From contig QNBL01000044.1 of NCBI GenBank assembly GCA_003641695.1, forward strand, positions 1 to 11,948: 11,948 bases of DNA. The letters are read 5' to 3'. The notes under the pieces are model-generated. The model had not been told where the DNA came from. It did no database searches and saw nothing but the letters and a program-made list of their open reading frames with translations. Each line of letters starts with the position of its first letter. Positions within the stretch are counted from its first letter, which is position 1. Of this stretch, positions 1 through 6,705 are shown one piece after another. The stretch comes from Spirochaetota bacterium. Lineage in GTDB: Bacteria > Spirochaetota > Spirochaetia > B11-G9. The position numbers were made by a program, and so were the translations under genes.

Positions 1-199
1 CTACAAATCCGTATCTGACCCGTTTACCCTTTTGAACAACCTCTACAATCGGCTCAGCATAGCACATACCGACACAGGAAGTTACTTCGAGATCCAGATC
101 ATCAGTATCAATACTTTCCTTTAAATGGTCATAAACATCCTGTGCACCAGCCGCAATCCCGCATGAGCCCAGCCCGACATAGACTTTAGTTTTTTCCAT
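1..199 (-). CDS. HndB-type [2Fe-2S] thioredoxin-fold protein or N-terminus of NuoF/HydB-like subunit (partial)
   Basis: Only the first 66 codons are in the window; the 3' part lies beyond the left edge. The ATG at 199 overlaps the end of the upstream nuoE-like gene by 14 bp, with an AGGA about 8 nt ahead. The protein starts MEKTKVYVGLGSCGIAAGA and continues to a CVGMCYAEP motif, giving cysteines at 13, 42 and 46. This is the thioredoxin-like ferredoxin fold seen in HndB of NADP-reducing hydrogenases and at the N-terminus of NuoF/HydB-type flavoprotein subunits, where it carries a [2Fe-2S] cluster. The first Cys of the usual C-x4-C pair is not present. Whether this is a short stand-alone HndB or a long NuoF fusion cannot be decided here. 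Gene order and overlap suggest co-translation with the HndA/NuoE subunit in a cytoplasmic NADH-dependent hydrogenase or diaphorase. Confidence 0.8.
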   Translation of the reverse strand, partial: MEKTKVYVGLGSCGIAAGAQDVYDHLKESIDTDDLDLEVTSCVGMCYAEPIVEVVQKGKRVRYGFV

Positions 200-674
200 C
201 TCTGTATCCTTTTATCAGTTTTCTCACCTTGGAAGATGTCAACTTCCCAAAAACCTTTCCGTCTATCATTACTACCGGTGCCAATGAACAGCAGCCAAGA
301 CAGGCAACAGTTTCCATGGTAAACTCCATATCCGAAGTAGTCCCTTCCCCATCAAGACCCAGCTCCTCACTGAGTACTGATGAAAGCATATCTGCTCCCT
401 GGACATGACATGCTGTCCCCTTGCAGACCTTTATAAGATGTTTGCCCATGGGGGCAAATCTGAATTGAGAATAAAAGGTAGCAACTCCGTATATATCAGC
501 TACAGGAACCTTAATTTCATCAGCAACAGCCTCAACCAGATCTTCGGGAAGATAATTATGCCGTTTCTGGATTTCCTGCAGCAGAGGTATTACCTTATCC
601 GATCCTGAACCTATCAGTGCTACAATCTCCCGTGCTTCATCTGCCGCTACGTAAGCAGCATTCTTTACACCCAT
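186..674 (-). CDS. nuoE: NuoE/HndA-like [2Fe-2S] subunit of NADH-dependent hydrogenase or dehydrogenase
   Basis: This 162-residue protein is a thioredoxin-fold electron-transfer subunit of the NuoE 24-kDa family, called HndA or HydC in bifurcating or NAD(P)-linked [FeFe] hydrogenases. The [2Fe-2S] ligands are visible as C84 and C89 (CKGTAC) and C125 and C129 (CLGCC region). The N-terminal helical part contains the family's typical LPEDLVEAVAD and VADIYGVATFYSQF stretches. The start is the ATG at 674, because a perfect AGGAGG lies about 6 nt upstream. An in-frame GTG at 680 sits inside that Shine-Dalgarno and is not credible. The gene begins 25 bp after the MCP stop and overlaps the next iron-sulphur gene by 14 bp, so all three are probably one transcript. 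A complex I role is possible in principle, but the following HndB-like gene favours a soluble hydrogenase-type complex. Confidence 0.92.
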   Translation of the reverse strand: MGVKNAAYVAADEAREIVALIGSGSDKVIPLLQEIQKRHNYLPEDLVEAVADEIKVPVADIYGVATFYSQFRFAPMGKHLIKVCKGTACHVQGADMLSSVLSEELGLDGEGTTSDMEFTMETVACLGCCSLAPVVMIDGKVFGKLTSSKVRKLIKGYRDGKN

Positions 675-699
675 TTTCACCTCCTATTGGTTTTTTTTG

Positions 700-2166
700 T
701 TAAACAATAAACTTTTCTGTTTCTTTTTCAAGCTCATCAACAATGATATCAAGACTGGATGAGTAGGAAACCATCTCCCCGGCAGCTGCTGCAATTTCGT
801 CTGAACCGGATTCAATTTGCAGCATTTCTTCTGTAACCGTATCTGAAAGCTGTTTCAGTTCAAGCTGGGATTCAGCTGCATGTCTGGATCCATCTGCCAT
901 CTGTGAAGTGGCATTTTTTATATTTTCCGATACATCCTGAAGAACAATCATGGCTTTTTGGATCTGCTCTCCCCCAATGGCAAGTTCCTCCACACTGCTG
1001 GCAATCTCGGAAAATGCGTTCCTGGTTTCTCCTATTTCACGGTCCATAATTATAAAAGCGGCAACCTTTTTCTCCGCCACCTTTCCTGTATTTATAATCC
1101 CGTCCTCAATATCTTTTATTGAACGTGAAATATTAGCAGAGTTTTGAGCCGCATTATCTGCAAGTTTCCGTATTTCCTCCGCTACTACAGCAAATCCTTT
1201 ACCAGCTTCTCCGGCATGGGCTGCTTCGATCACCGCATTCATCGACAGCAGGTTTGTCTGAGAAGCAATAGACTGTATTACCTCCGCCATCTCGGAGATA
1301 TCCCCGATTCTTTCAGTTACCTCTCTGTTAAAAACCTCATCAGTTTCAGCAGAAGCATCATTCCCGTCTTTCATTGCCTGAGCAAGGTTTTTAACTGCCT
1401 TTGTTTTCTTTTTTATTATCTGATTAACACTTTCCAGGGAGGAAACCATCTCTACTATTGATGCGGTAGATTCCTCAACCATTGCGGCTTGTTCAACTAT
1501 CTGCTTATCAATACTGTTTATATTAGCAGTGATCTGCTCTATGGCGGCAACATTTTCAGAAACAGTGCCACCCATCTTTTCAGTATTTTTTAGAAGCAGC
1601 CCTATGTTTTTACGTATACTGCTTATTGCGGCTGATGTCTCTTCAGCTGAAGTAACAAGAGAGTTTTTTACATCTGCTGTTTCAGCAGCCGCTGATTTAA
1701 GTCCGGGAATCAATGTATCAGCCAACGGATCGAACCGGGTCATCCACTTGTTCCCTGCAGCTCTCCCGTTTTGGGTATACTCATTGGCCATCCTGACACC
1801 AATGGTATAATACTCTTTAAGTGTTTTTTTTACTTCTTTAAGCTGATCTGCAAGTTTGTTTTTACCAGCATCCTGTTTCCGTATTATATCACTGTCCAAA
1901 ACCTTCAAAGCCATATCAAAGTACTTGTCAGCTTCATGCAATCCTTCAGATGTTCCGGTTGCAGAAGCATCTGTAAGCCACTGCTGGATCTGAAGAATAT
2001 CGAACTTTAACTGGATCATATCATTTTGTGAAGCAGTAACGACCTCCCTTATGAACCGTACAGCTTCAACTGACTCTACAGTTTTTACCATGGTAAAGAG
2101 AGAGACAAATACAACTGCACTTATAATGATAACATATGAACCTGCTATCTTGATCCTGATTTTCAT
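700..2166 (-). CDS. Methyl-accepting chemotaxis protein, apparently with a single TM segment
   Basis: This 488-residue chemoreceptor ends in a full MCP signalling domain. The hairpin tip that binds CheA and CheW is at about residues 300-335 (IASQTNLLSMNAVIEAA followed by GEAGKGFAVVAEEIRKLA), with long coiled-coil arms on both sides. Residues 8-28 form one hydrophobic membrane segment. Residues 35-150 resemble the helical sensor found in many MCPs that carry a QQWLTDxSAT motif and a later MANEY...GN..M..FD stretch. The usual second membrane helix and HAMP domain are not seen: residues 150-185 are polar and run straight into the coiled coil. The ligand is unknown. A sigma70-like promoter lies just upstream, and nuoE starts 25 bp downstream, which suggests a link to redox or hydrogen metabolism (inference). 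The ATG at 2166 has AAAGG and GAGGA upstream, at imperfect spacing. Confidence 0.93.
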   Translation of the reverse strand: MKIRIKIAGSYVIIISAVVFVSLFTMVKTVESVEAVRFIREVVTASQNDMIQLKFDILQIQQWLTDASATGTSEGLHEADKYFDMALKVLDSDIIRKQDAGKNKLADQLKEVKKTLKEYYTIGVRMANEYTQNGRAAGNKWMTRFDPLADTLIPGLKSAAAETADVKNSLVTSAEETSAAISSIRKNIGLLLKNTEKMGGTVSENVAAIEQITANINSIDKQIVEQAAMVEESTASIVEMVSSLESVNQIIKKKTKAVKNLAQAMKDGNDASAETDEVFNREVTERIGDISEMAEVIQSIASQTNLLSMNAVIEAAHAGEAGKGFAVVAEEIRKLADNAAQNSANISRSIKDIEDGIINTGKVAEKKVAAFIIMDREIGETRNAFSEIASSVEELAIGGEQIQKAMIVLQDVSENIKNATSQMADGSRHAAESQLELKQLSDTVTEEMLQIESGSDEIAAAAGEMVSYSSSLDIIVDELEKETEKFIV

Positions 2167-2183
2167 TCCTCAACCTTTAATTA

Positions 2184-2198
2184 TGTACTGAATGTACA
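2184..2198. promoter_or_regulatory. Inverted repeat at the MCP transcription start, candidate operator
   Basis: TGTAC and GTACA form a perfect 5-bp inverted repeat separated by 5 bases. The repeat covers the predicted start site, directly downstream of the -10 box. Its position fits a repressor operator, but it is short and no regulator has been identified, so this is a suggestion only. Confidence 0.3.
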
Positions 2199-2199
2199 G

Positions 2200-2228
2200 A
2201 TTCTATTACACGTATTACAGTATGTCAA
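2200..2228 (-). promoter_or_regulatory. Sigma70-type promoter of the MCP-nuoE operon
   Basis: On the minus strand a perfect -35 TTGACA (2223-2228) is followed after exactly 17 bp by TAGAAT (2200-2205), which matches TATAAT at four of six positions. Transcription would start near 2193, giving a leader of roughly 27 nt before the MCP ATG. It lies in the 70-bp gap after pncA, so the MCP operon can be transcribed independently of pncA. Confidence 0.65.
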
Positions 2229-2236
2229 AAGAAAGT

Positions 2237-2869
2237 TTACAGCTCTTCTGATTGGATGATGGATACACCGGCTTTTACCAACTCTTCCCGCTTCTCTGCC
2301 TGAAAACCTTCCGGAAAATTTACCGCTCTGGTTAAATCCTCAACTACAATGGCGTTAAATCCTGATCCGACAGCATCCATTGCGCTGAAGAACACACACC
2401 AGTCAAAGGCAAGCCCGGAAAAGTAGAGATCAGTAATACCCAGCTCCTTCAAATATCCGCCTAGCCCGGTGGAGGTCTTCCTGTCATTTTCAAAAAAGGC
2501 TGAGTACGAATCCAGGTTTTTACCCCTCCCTTTTCTGATAATGAGATCGCCCTTCTCCACCCCCAGAAATGGATGAAACGCAGCCCCCTCTGTATTCTCT
2601 ATGCAGTGATCCGGCCAAAGGGTCTGGAGACCGTTTCTGGTTTCAATAACTTCAAGAGTTTTTCTGTGGTGAGTTGATGCAAAAGAAACATGGTTAACCG
2701 GGTGCCAGTCAGCGGTAAAAATAACCTTACCGAACAGATCTCTCTGCAGTAAGACATTAATATCAGGGACTACTTCTTCGCCGTTTTTTACTTCCAGGGC
2801 ACCTCCACTACAGAAGTCATTCTGTACATCCACAATAATAAAAGCGCTTTTTTCTTTGTTAACTTCCAT
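2237..2869 (-). CDS. pncA: Nicotinamidase (PncA), isochorismatase-fold hydrolase
   Basis: This 210-residue cytoplasmic enzyme should hydrolyse nicotinamide to nicotinate and ammonia in the NAD salvage pathway. The catalytic triad is visible: D14 in the VDVQNDF motif, K113 in IIRKGRGKN, and the nucleophile C158 in GLAFDWCVFFSAMDA. The metal-site residues D54, H56 and H60 lie in ADWHPVNH. The WPDHCIENTEGAAFHP stretch is characteristic of nicotinamidases rather than other isochorismatase relatives. The ATG at 2869 is chosen because a GGGGG Shine-Dalgarno sits about 7 nt upstream; an upstream in-frame TTG at 2890 has no such support. It is the first minus-strand gene after the divergent response regulator. 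It may supply NAD precursors near NADH-using genes, which is inference. No terminator is obvious after its stop. Confidence 0.93.
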   Translation of the reverse strand: MEVNKEKSAFIIVDVQNDFCSGGALEVKNGEEVVPDINVLLQRDLFGKVIFTADWHPVNHVSFASTHHRKTLEVIETRNGLQTLWPDHCIENTEGAAFHPFLGVEKGDLIIRKGRGKNLDSYSAFFENDRKTSTGLGGYLKELGITDLYFSGLAFDWCVFFSAMDAVGSGFNAIVVEDLTRAVNFPEGFQAEKREELVKAGVSIIQSEEL

Positions 2870-2902
2870 ACTAAACCCCCTATGAAACAATAGTACAAAA
2901 GA

Positions 2903-2938
2903 GTAAATTTTAAAAGTAAAATTGCGGCTTTTATTTAC
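2903..2938. promoter_or_regulatory. Interrupted inverted repeat between divergent pncA and response regulator
   Basis: GTAAAT (2903-2908) and AAAAG (2912-2916) pair with CTTTT (2928-2932) and ATTTAC (2933-2938), giving 11 pairs with a TTT bulge and an 11-base loop. It lies in the 126-bp divergent gap and touches the -35 box proposed for the response regulator operon. It could be a regulatory site, or a chance product of AT-rich sequence. Confidence 0.25.
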
Positions 2939-2963
2939 ATTAACCCGGATTATGTAGTATCAT
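2934..2963 (+). promoter_or_regulatory. Candidate promoter of the response regulator-bioYMN operon
   Basis: TTTACA (2934-2939) is followed after 18 bp by TATCAT (2958-2963); each box matches five of six consensus bases. Transcription would start near 2970, about 25 nt before the first gene. No BirA-type operator with its two diagnostic half sites was recognised around it. Confidence 0.5.
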
Positions 2964-2995
2964 GTGCTATTAAATTCTAGATTCTGGAGATGATT

Positions 2996-3376
2996 TTGAG
3001 CACCATTCTTATTGTAGATGACGATGAAAACTTGAGAAAGATGATAACCAAAGGGCTTTTAAGAATGGGATATCAAACCCTGGAAGCGGAAAATGGAGTC
3101 AGAGCCCTTTCTATCATTGAGGAAAACACCGTTTCTGTTATCATCATGGATCTGATTATGCCTGAAAAAGGGGGCGTTGAAACCCTCATGGAAGTGCATG
3201 ACAAGTATCCCGGCATAAAACTTATAGCAATTTCCGGAAAGGTAGAAACTAACAGCGATCCTGTTCATCGGATTGCAGACCAGTTTGGAGTTGATGCTGT
3301 ATTTGCAAAACCATTTGAAATTTTTGATCTTCTCAAAATGATCCAGGAGTTAGCTCCGTTACAAAAAAAGGTTTGA
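2996..3376 (+). CDS. Stand-alone response regulator receiver protein (CheY-like)
   Basis: The protein is a single receiver domain of about 126 residues with no output domain. Counting from the TTG start, the acidic pocket is D8-D10 (ILIVDDDEN), the phospho-acceptor is D52 (IIMDLIMP), the switch Ser is S80 (AISGK) and the conserved Lys is K105 (FAKPFE). The TTG at 2996 is preferred because GGAG (2986-2989) lies 6 nt ahead. The in-frame ATG at 2990 directly abuts that GGAG, and using it would add only two residues. The gene ends 6 bp before bioY, so it is almost certainly co-transcribed with the biotin transporter genes. That pairing is unusual. No histidine kinase is in the window, so the partner is unknown. 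It could act by protein-protein contact in chemotaxis or a phosphorelay. Confidence 0.92.
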   Translation: MSTILIVDDDENLRKMITKGLLRMGYQTLEAENGVRALSIIEENTVSVIIMDLIMPEKGGVETLMEVHDKYPGIKLIAISGKVETNSDPVHRIADQFGVDAVFAKPFEIFDLLKMIQELAPLQKKV

Positions 3377-3382
3377 GTAATT

Positions 3383-3946
3383 ATGTCTTCAGATATCTTT
3401 TCCGTACGTTCCACCGTATTTATTGCACTCTTCACTGCGCTTATAGCAGTAGGAGCCTATATTGCAGTCCCCATAGGCCCGGTTCCGATAGTACTGCAGA
3501 ACTTCTTTGTTCTCCTTACAGGTACATTATTGGGCAGCCGCAAGGGGCTTTCCGTTGTGGTAACATACCTCCTTCTCGGGGCTGTAGGACTCCCTGTATT
3601 TCATAGCGGTACCGGGGGAATGGGAATTATCCTGGGGCCAACAGGCGGGTATCTCATCGGGTACATCCCGGCAGTTGTTTTAACCGGATTAATCTCAAAA
3701 AGAAAAGGCGGAGGGGAAAGCAGCTCAGCTCTTCTTATCCTTTCAGGAGCTCTGAGCGGTGCAGTAGTTGTGTACCTGTTTGGTGTACCATGGCTCAAAT
3801 ACACCCTTAATATGTCATGGGGGAAATCGCTCTCTGCAGGAATGTTCCCGTTTTTAATAGGAGATGCAATCAAAGTTGCCGCAGTGGTTCCCATAACCCG
3901 TTGGCTGAAACCTGTTATAGACAATCTTGAAAATGAAACTTCTTGA
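3383..3946 (+). CDS. bioY: BioY, biotin-binding S component of an ECF transporter
   Basis: This 187-residue hydrophobic membrane protein has about six transmembrane segments and the conserved BioY blocks. These are GPVPIVLQNFFVLLTG near residue 32, GTGGMGIILGPTGGYLIG near residue 77, and KVAAVVPITRWLKP near the C-terminus. It binds biotin and, with the energising module encoded by the next two genes, takes it up across the cytoplasmic membrane. It starts 6 bp after the response regulator stop, has only weak Shine-Dalgarno matches (AAGG, GAG), and probably relies on coupled translation. It overlaps bioM by 14 bp. Length and motifs are normal for the family. Confidence 0.95.
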   Translation: MSSDIFSVRSTVFIALFTALIAVGAYIAVPIGPVPIVLQNFFVLLTGTLLGSRKGLSVVVTYLLLGAVGLPVFHSGTGGMGIILGPTGGYLIGYIPAVVLTGLISKRKGGGESSSALLILSGALSGAVVVYLFGVPWLKYTLNMSWGKSLSAGMFPFLIGDAIKVAAVVPITRWLKPVIDNLENETS

Positions 3947-4697
3947 GGTTAAAAATCTTTCCCACCGATTCAAAGACGGGACCGAAGCCTTGAAAAATGT
4001 CACTTTTTCGGTAGAAAGAGGCGAGTTCCTGGTGATATCCGGAAAGAACGGTTCAGGCAAGAGTGTGTTAATGCATCATTTGAACGGCCTTTTAAAGCCT
4101 ACTTCCGGAAGAGTACTCTTCAACAACCAGTCGATATTCAGGGATATTCTCTCGATCAGGCAGAAGGTAGGACTTGTCTTTCAAAATTCAAACTCCCAGA
4201 TAATAAGCCAGACAGTGGAAATGGATGCTGCCTTCGGCCCTGAAAACCTGAATTTACCAAAAGCCGAGGTTAAGAAGCGGGTTAACTCTGCACTGCAAAA
4301 TGTCGGCCTTGAAGATAAACGGGAGCACTACACCAGATCATTGTCGGGGGGAGAAAAAAAGAGACTTGCAATAGCTGGTGTTCTTGCAATGGAGCCTGAG
4401 ATAATCATCCTTGATGAACCATTTACGAATCTTGATCTGCCGGGAGTAAAACAGGTTCTGAAAAAGATTATCAACCTGAACAATAACGGGCATACGGTTA
4501 TCTGTATTACCCATGAGCTTGAAAAGATGCTCGCCCATGCAGACAGGCTTATAATCATGGACAGCGGGGAGATCGTCTGCGACGATATACCGGAAAAAGC
4601 GCTGATCTCTGCCCCCTCTTACGGTATTCGAATCCCGGGAAATATAGAAAAGGAAAATACTGTCGACATACTCAAGAGGATGACCTGGCTTGGCTGA
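3933..4697 (+). CDS. bioM: BioM/EcfA, ATPase of the biotin ECF transporter
   Basis: This 254-residue ABC ATPase is complete. Walker A is GKNGSGKS (about 38-45), the Q-loop is LVFQNSNSQI with Q84, the signature is LSGGEKKR (137-144), Walker B is IIILDEP with E162, and the switch His is H194 (ITHE). FGPENL after the Q-loop is typical of EcfA/CbiO proteins. It would power the membrane coupling protein encoded next. The ATG at 3933 lies inside the end of bioY (14-bp overlap) without a good Shine-Dalgarno, which points to translational coupling; an in-frame TTG lies two codons upstream. Only one ATPase gene is present, as expected of dedicated BioMNY systems rather than shared EcfA1A2T modules. 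Confidence 0.93.
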   Translation: MKLLEVKNLSHRFKDGTEALKNVTFSVERGEFLVISGKNGSGKSVLMHHLNGLLKPTSGRVLFNNQSIFRDILSIRQKVGLVFQNSNSQIISQTVEMDAAFGPENLNLPKAEVKKRVNSALQNVGLEDKREHYTRSLSGGEKKRLAIAGVLAMEPEIIILDEPFTNLDLPGVKQVLKKIINLNNNGHTVICITHELEKMLAHADRLIIMDSGEIVCDDIPEKALISAPSYGIRIPGNIEKENTVDILKRMTWLG

Positions 4698-5394
4698 GAC
4701 AGCATTCTTCCGCTACCAGGACAGATCCTCTTTTCTTAAAAAAGTAGATCCCCGGATAAAGATGTCCCTGCTTTTGATCTATACGGTACTTCTGTACCAT
4801 ATATCAACAGGAGGGCTTATTCTGCTTTCCGCCTTTACCATTTTCCTGTTTATGGCAAATTACCGGATTAAAAGTATCAGGGAGATTAAAGGAGCCTTGA
4901 TACTCAGTTTGTTTATAGGAACAGCAGCATTTCTTTCTTCCTACAATCTTTTTTTCACTATACTTGCGGTAACCAGATTTTTAATGACCATACTTCTGGG
5001 GCTGGTACTTATTGGGACAACCCACTCCGGGGAGATAGAAAAAGCGGTATACTGGTTTGTAAAACCTGTTCCTTTTATTTCTGAAACCGAGATAGCCATG
5101 AGGGTAAGGCTTACCATTACCTTTATTCCCGACATTATGGTTACCGCAGCACAAATAAAAGAAGCCGGGTTATCCAGGTGCATACAGCATGTTAAAAATC
5201 CGGTAAGGAAAATTACAGCTCTGGCAGTTCCCCTTCTGTACGCAATTATCCGTAGAGCGGAAGGAACTGCTCTTACAATGGAAGCAAGGTGTTACTCGGG
5301 GACAAGAGATTATACATTAAAACAATTTACCCTAAAGGATCTACTGCATCTCAGTACTGGTCTGGCGGTTGCTGCCGGAACTCTTCTAGTTTGA
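4690..5394 (+). CDS. bioN: BioN/EcfT, transmembrane coupling protein of the biotin ECF transporter
   Basis: This 234-residue membrane protein has an N-terminal FRYQDRSSFLKKVDPRIKM block typical of EcfT/CbiQ, hydrophobic helices up to about residue 115, and a cytoplasmic coupling region at about 130-205. The coupling helices normally carry two Ala-Arg-Gly motifs; here they read S162-R163-C164 and A199-R200-C201, with both glycines replaced by cysteine. The start is a TTG at 4690 with AGGA 9 nt upstream, overlapping the bioM end by 8 bp. It completes a self-contained BioMNY transporter. Its last 44 bp overlap the 3' end of the convergent argA gene, and no intrinsic terminator is evident between them. 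Confidence 0.9.
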   Translation: MAETAFFRYQDRSSFLKKVDPRIKMSLLLIYTVLLYHISTGGLILLSAFTIFLFMANYRIKSIREIKGALILSLFIGTAAFLSSYNLFFTILAVTRFLMTILLGLVLIGTTHSGEIEKAVYWFVKPVPFISETEIAMRVRLTITFIPDIMVTAAQIKEAGLSRCIQHVKNPVRKITALAVPLLYAIIRRAEGTALTMEARCYSGTRDYTLKQFTLKDLLHLSTGLAVAAGTLLV

Positions 5395-6703
5395 GGATCA
5401 TTACTCTTGAGTTTCGGTTAACGTTATAATTTTCTTTTTTTTGTCCGGGAAGGTCCTCGATCCTGCCGGATTTGAACCCCAGCAATTCAAACCAGTCAAC
5501 AGAGCGGGTGGTCAGAAGAAACAACGACTTCATCCCGCTTTCCTGAGCTTTCATGATTAGATAGGTGATAAGTTTCTTGCCAATCCCCATTCTTTCATAC
5601 TCCGGATCCACAGCAACTGCGGCTATCTCGCCGGCATTTCCTTCATACTGGTGAAGCGCAGCACACCCATGAACCACATTATCAATCTCATAAACAACAT
5701 AATCACCCACTGAATGCTGAAGATCCGCCTTCGTTCTCGGAATCAATGCACCGCTCCTTTCAAAGGGTCTCATTATCCTTAAGACTTCGGGAATATCACC
5801 TGAAACCATCTTCCTGATACGGTCAAATTCGTTACGATAGATCATTGTACCTATTCCAAGGTTGGAGAATATTTCAGAAAGAATACCGCCGTTTCCATTC
5901 CCATTAATAATATGCACCCTTTTTATTCCGTTCCTGATCCCTGAAATGGCCTGTTTTATGATCTCAAGGGATCGTGTATTTTCCCCTGAATTCAGGGCAA
6001 GAAACTTCTGAGCCGCATCTCCATCCATTCTGGATATTCTGCCGTCTGAAGAAGGTACTACTCCGGAAGGGATTCTGTAATCTGAAATATTCAGCATATC
6101 TTCCGAGGTAATAAAAAATATTTTTTCTGCATTCATGGCTGAAGCTACCTGTATGGTCAGTTCGTTAGCAGAGAGGTTGTATGGAGTTCCTGCAGGATTC
6201 CATCCTATTGAAGGGATTATCGGGATAAAATTCTCATTCAGGACTTTATTCAGCGGAGCAGTAAGAACTTTATCGATATTTCCGGTAGACTTAAAATCTA
6301 CTCCGTTAATTACGCCCATGCTCCTTGCCCGGATCCAGTTCCCCACCAGGGCATTCAGCCTGTAAGCGGAAAGACCTGTCATTATTTTATTGGAAACATC
6401 AAACGCAGCCATTTTTACAAAGGGAATTGTTCCTTCCTCCGTTATACGTATTCCGCCGCTGTACTCGGTTTCTATGCCGTACTTTTCAAGTATCTCATCT
6501 ATCCGTTTCCGTGCTCCAGGGACAATAATTACCTTAATACCTGCGTTATGGAGCGTTGCAAGGTCCTTTAAAAGAACGGGGAAGTATAAGTTCTCAATTA
6601 CCTCAGAATCAATCTTTATTACGAATGCCTTATCCCGGAACCTGTTTATATACGTGAAGACCTCACGGATTATCTCTATTGTTTCCTTCCCATGACTATC
6701 CAT
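5351..6703 (-). CDS. argA: Amino-acid N-acetyltransferase (N-acetylglutamate synthase)
   Basis: This 450-residue cytoplasmic enzyme transfers acetyl from acetyl-CoA to glutamate, the first step of arginine biosynthesis. Length and layout match E. coli-type ArgA. An amino-acid-kinase-like domain spans about 20-290 (KIDSEVIEN, VIIVPGARKRIDEILEKYG, GTMIYRNEFDRIRKM). A GNAT acetyltransferase domain spans about 298-440, with the acetyl-CoA loop at ERMGIGKKL (370-378) and a late WFELLGF motif. The kinase-like half usually serves arginine feedback and assembly. The ATG at 6703 has GGGAG 7 nt upstream and begins 2 bp after the lipoprotein stop, so the two are one operon. The C-terminal tail EEFRQQPPDQY is encoded in the 44 bp overlapping bioN and is probably not part of the conserved fold. 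No other arginine gene is in the window. Confidence 0.93.
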   Translation of the reverse strand: MDSHGKETIEIIREVFTYINRFRDKAFVIKIDSEVIENLYFPVLLKDLATLHNAGIKVIIVPGARKRIDEILEKYGIETEYSGGIRITEEGTIPFVKMAAFDVSNKIMTGLSAYRLNALVGNWIRARSMGVINGVDFKSTGNIDKVLTAPLNKVLNENFIPIIPSIGWNPAGTPYNLSANELTIQVASAMNAEKIFFITSEDMLNISDYRIPSGVVPSSDGRISRMDGDAAQKFLALNSGENTRSLEIIKQAISGIRNGIKRVHIINGNGNGGILSEIFSNLGIGTMIYRNEFDRIRKMVSGDIPEVLRIMRPFERSGALIPRTKADLQHSVGDYVVYEIDNVVHGCAALHQYEGNAGEIAAVAVDPEYERMGIGKKLITYLIMKAQESGMKSLFLLTTRSVDWFELLGFKSGRIEDLPGQKKENYNVNRNSRVMILKLEEFRQQPPDQY

Positions 6704-6705
6704 TG

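Noticed and set aside
678..680. GTG start for the nuoE-like gene
   Set aside because: It sits within the AGGAGG ribosome-binding site; the ATG at 674 is correctly spaced.
2870..2890. TTG start giving PncA seven extra residues
   Set aside because: The GGGGG ribosome site lies between the two starts and serves the ATG at 2869.
2903..2938. Riboswitch ahead of the biotin transporter operon
   Set aside because: The leader after the proposed start is only about 25 nt, and no known riboswitch core is seen; the dyad lies upstream of the start site.
3601..3924. Open frame of 107 residues antisense to bioY
   Set aside because: It is the complement of a well-conserved membrane protein gene, with no ribosome site or recognisable motif.
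5425..5445. T-rich run as a terminator after bioN
   Set aside because: It lies inside argA, where it encodes lysine-rich residues on the other strand, and no stable hairpin precedes it.
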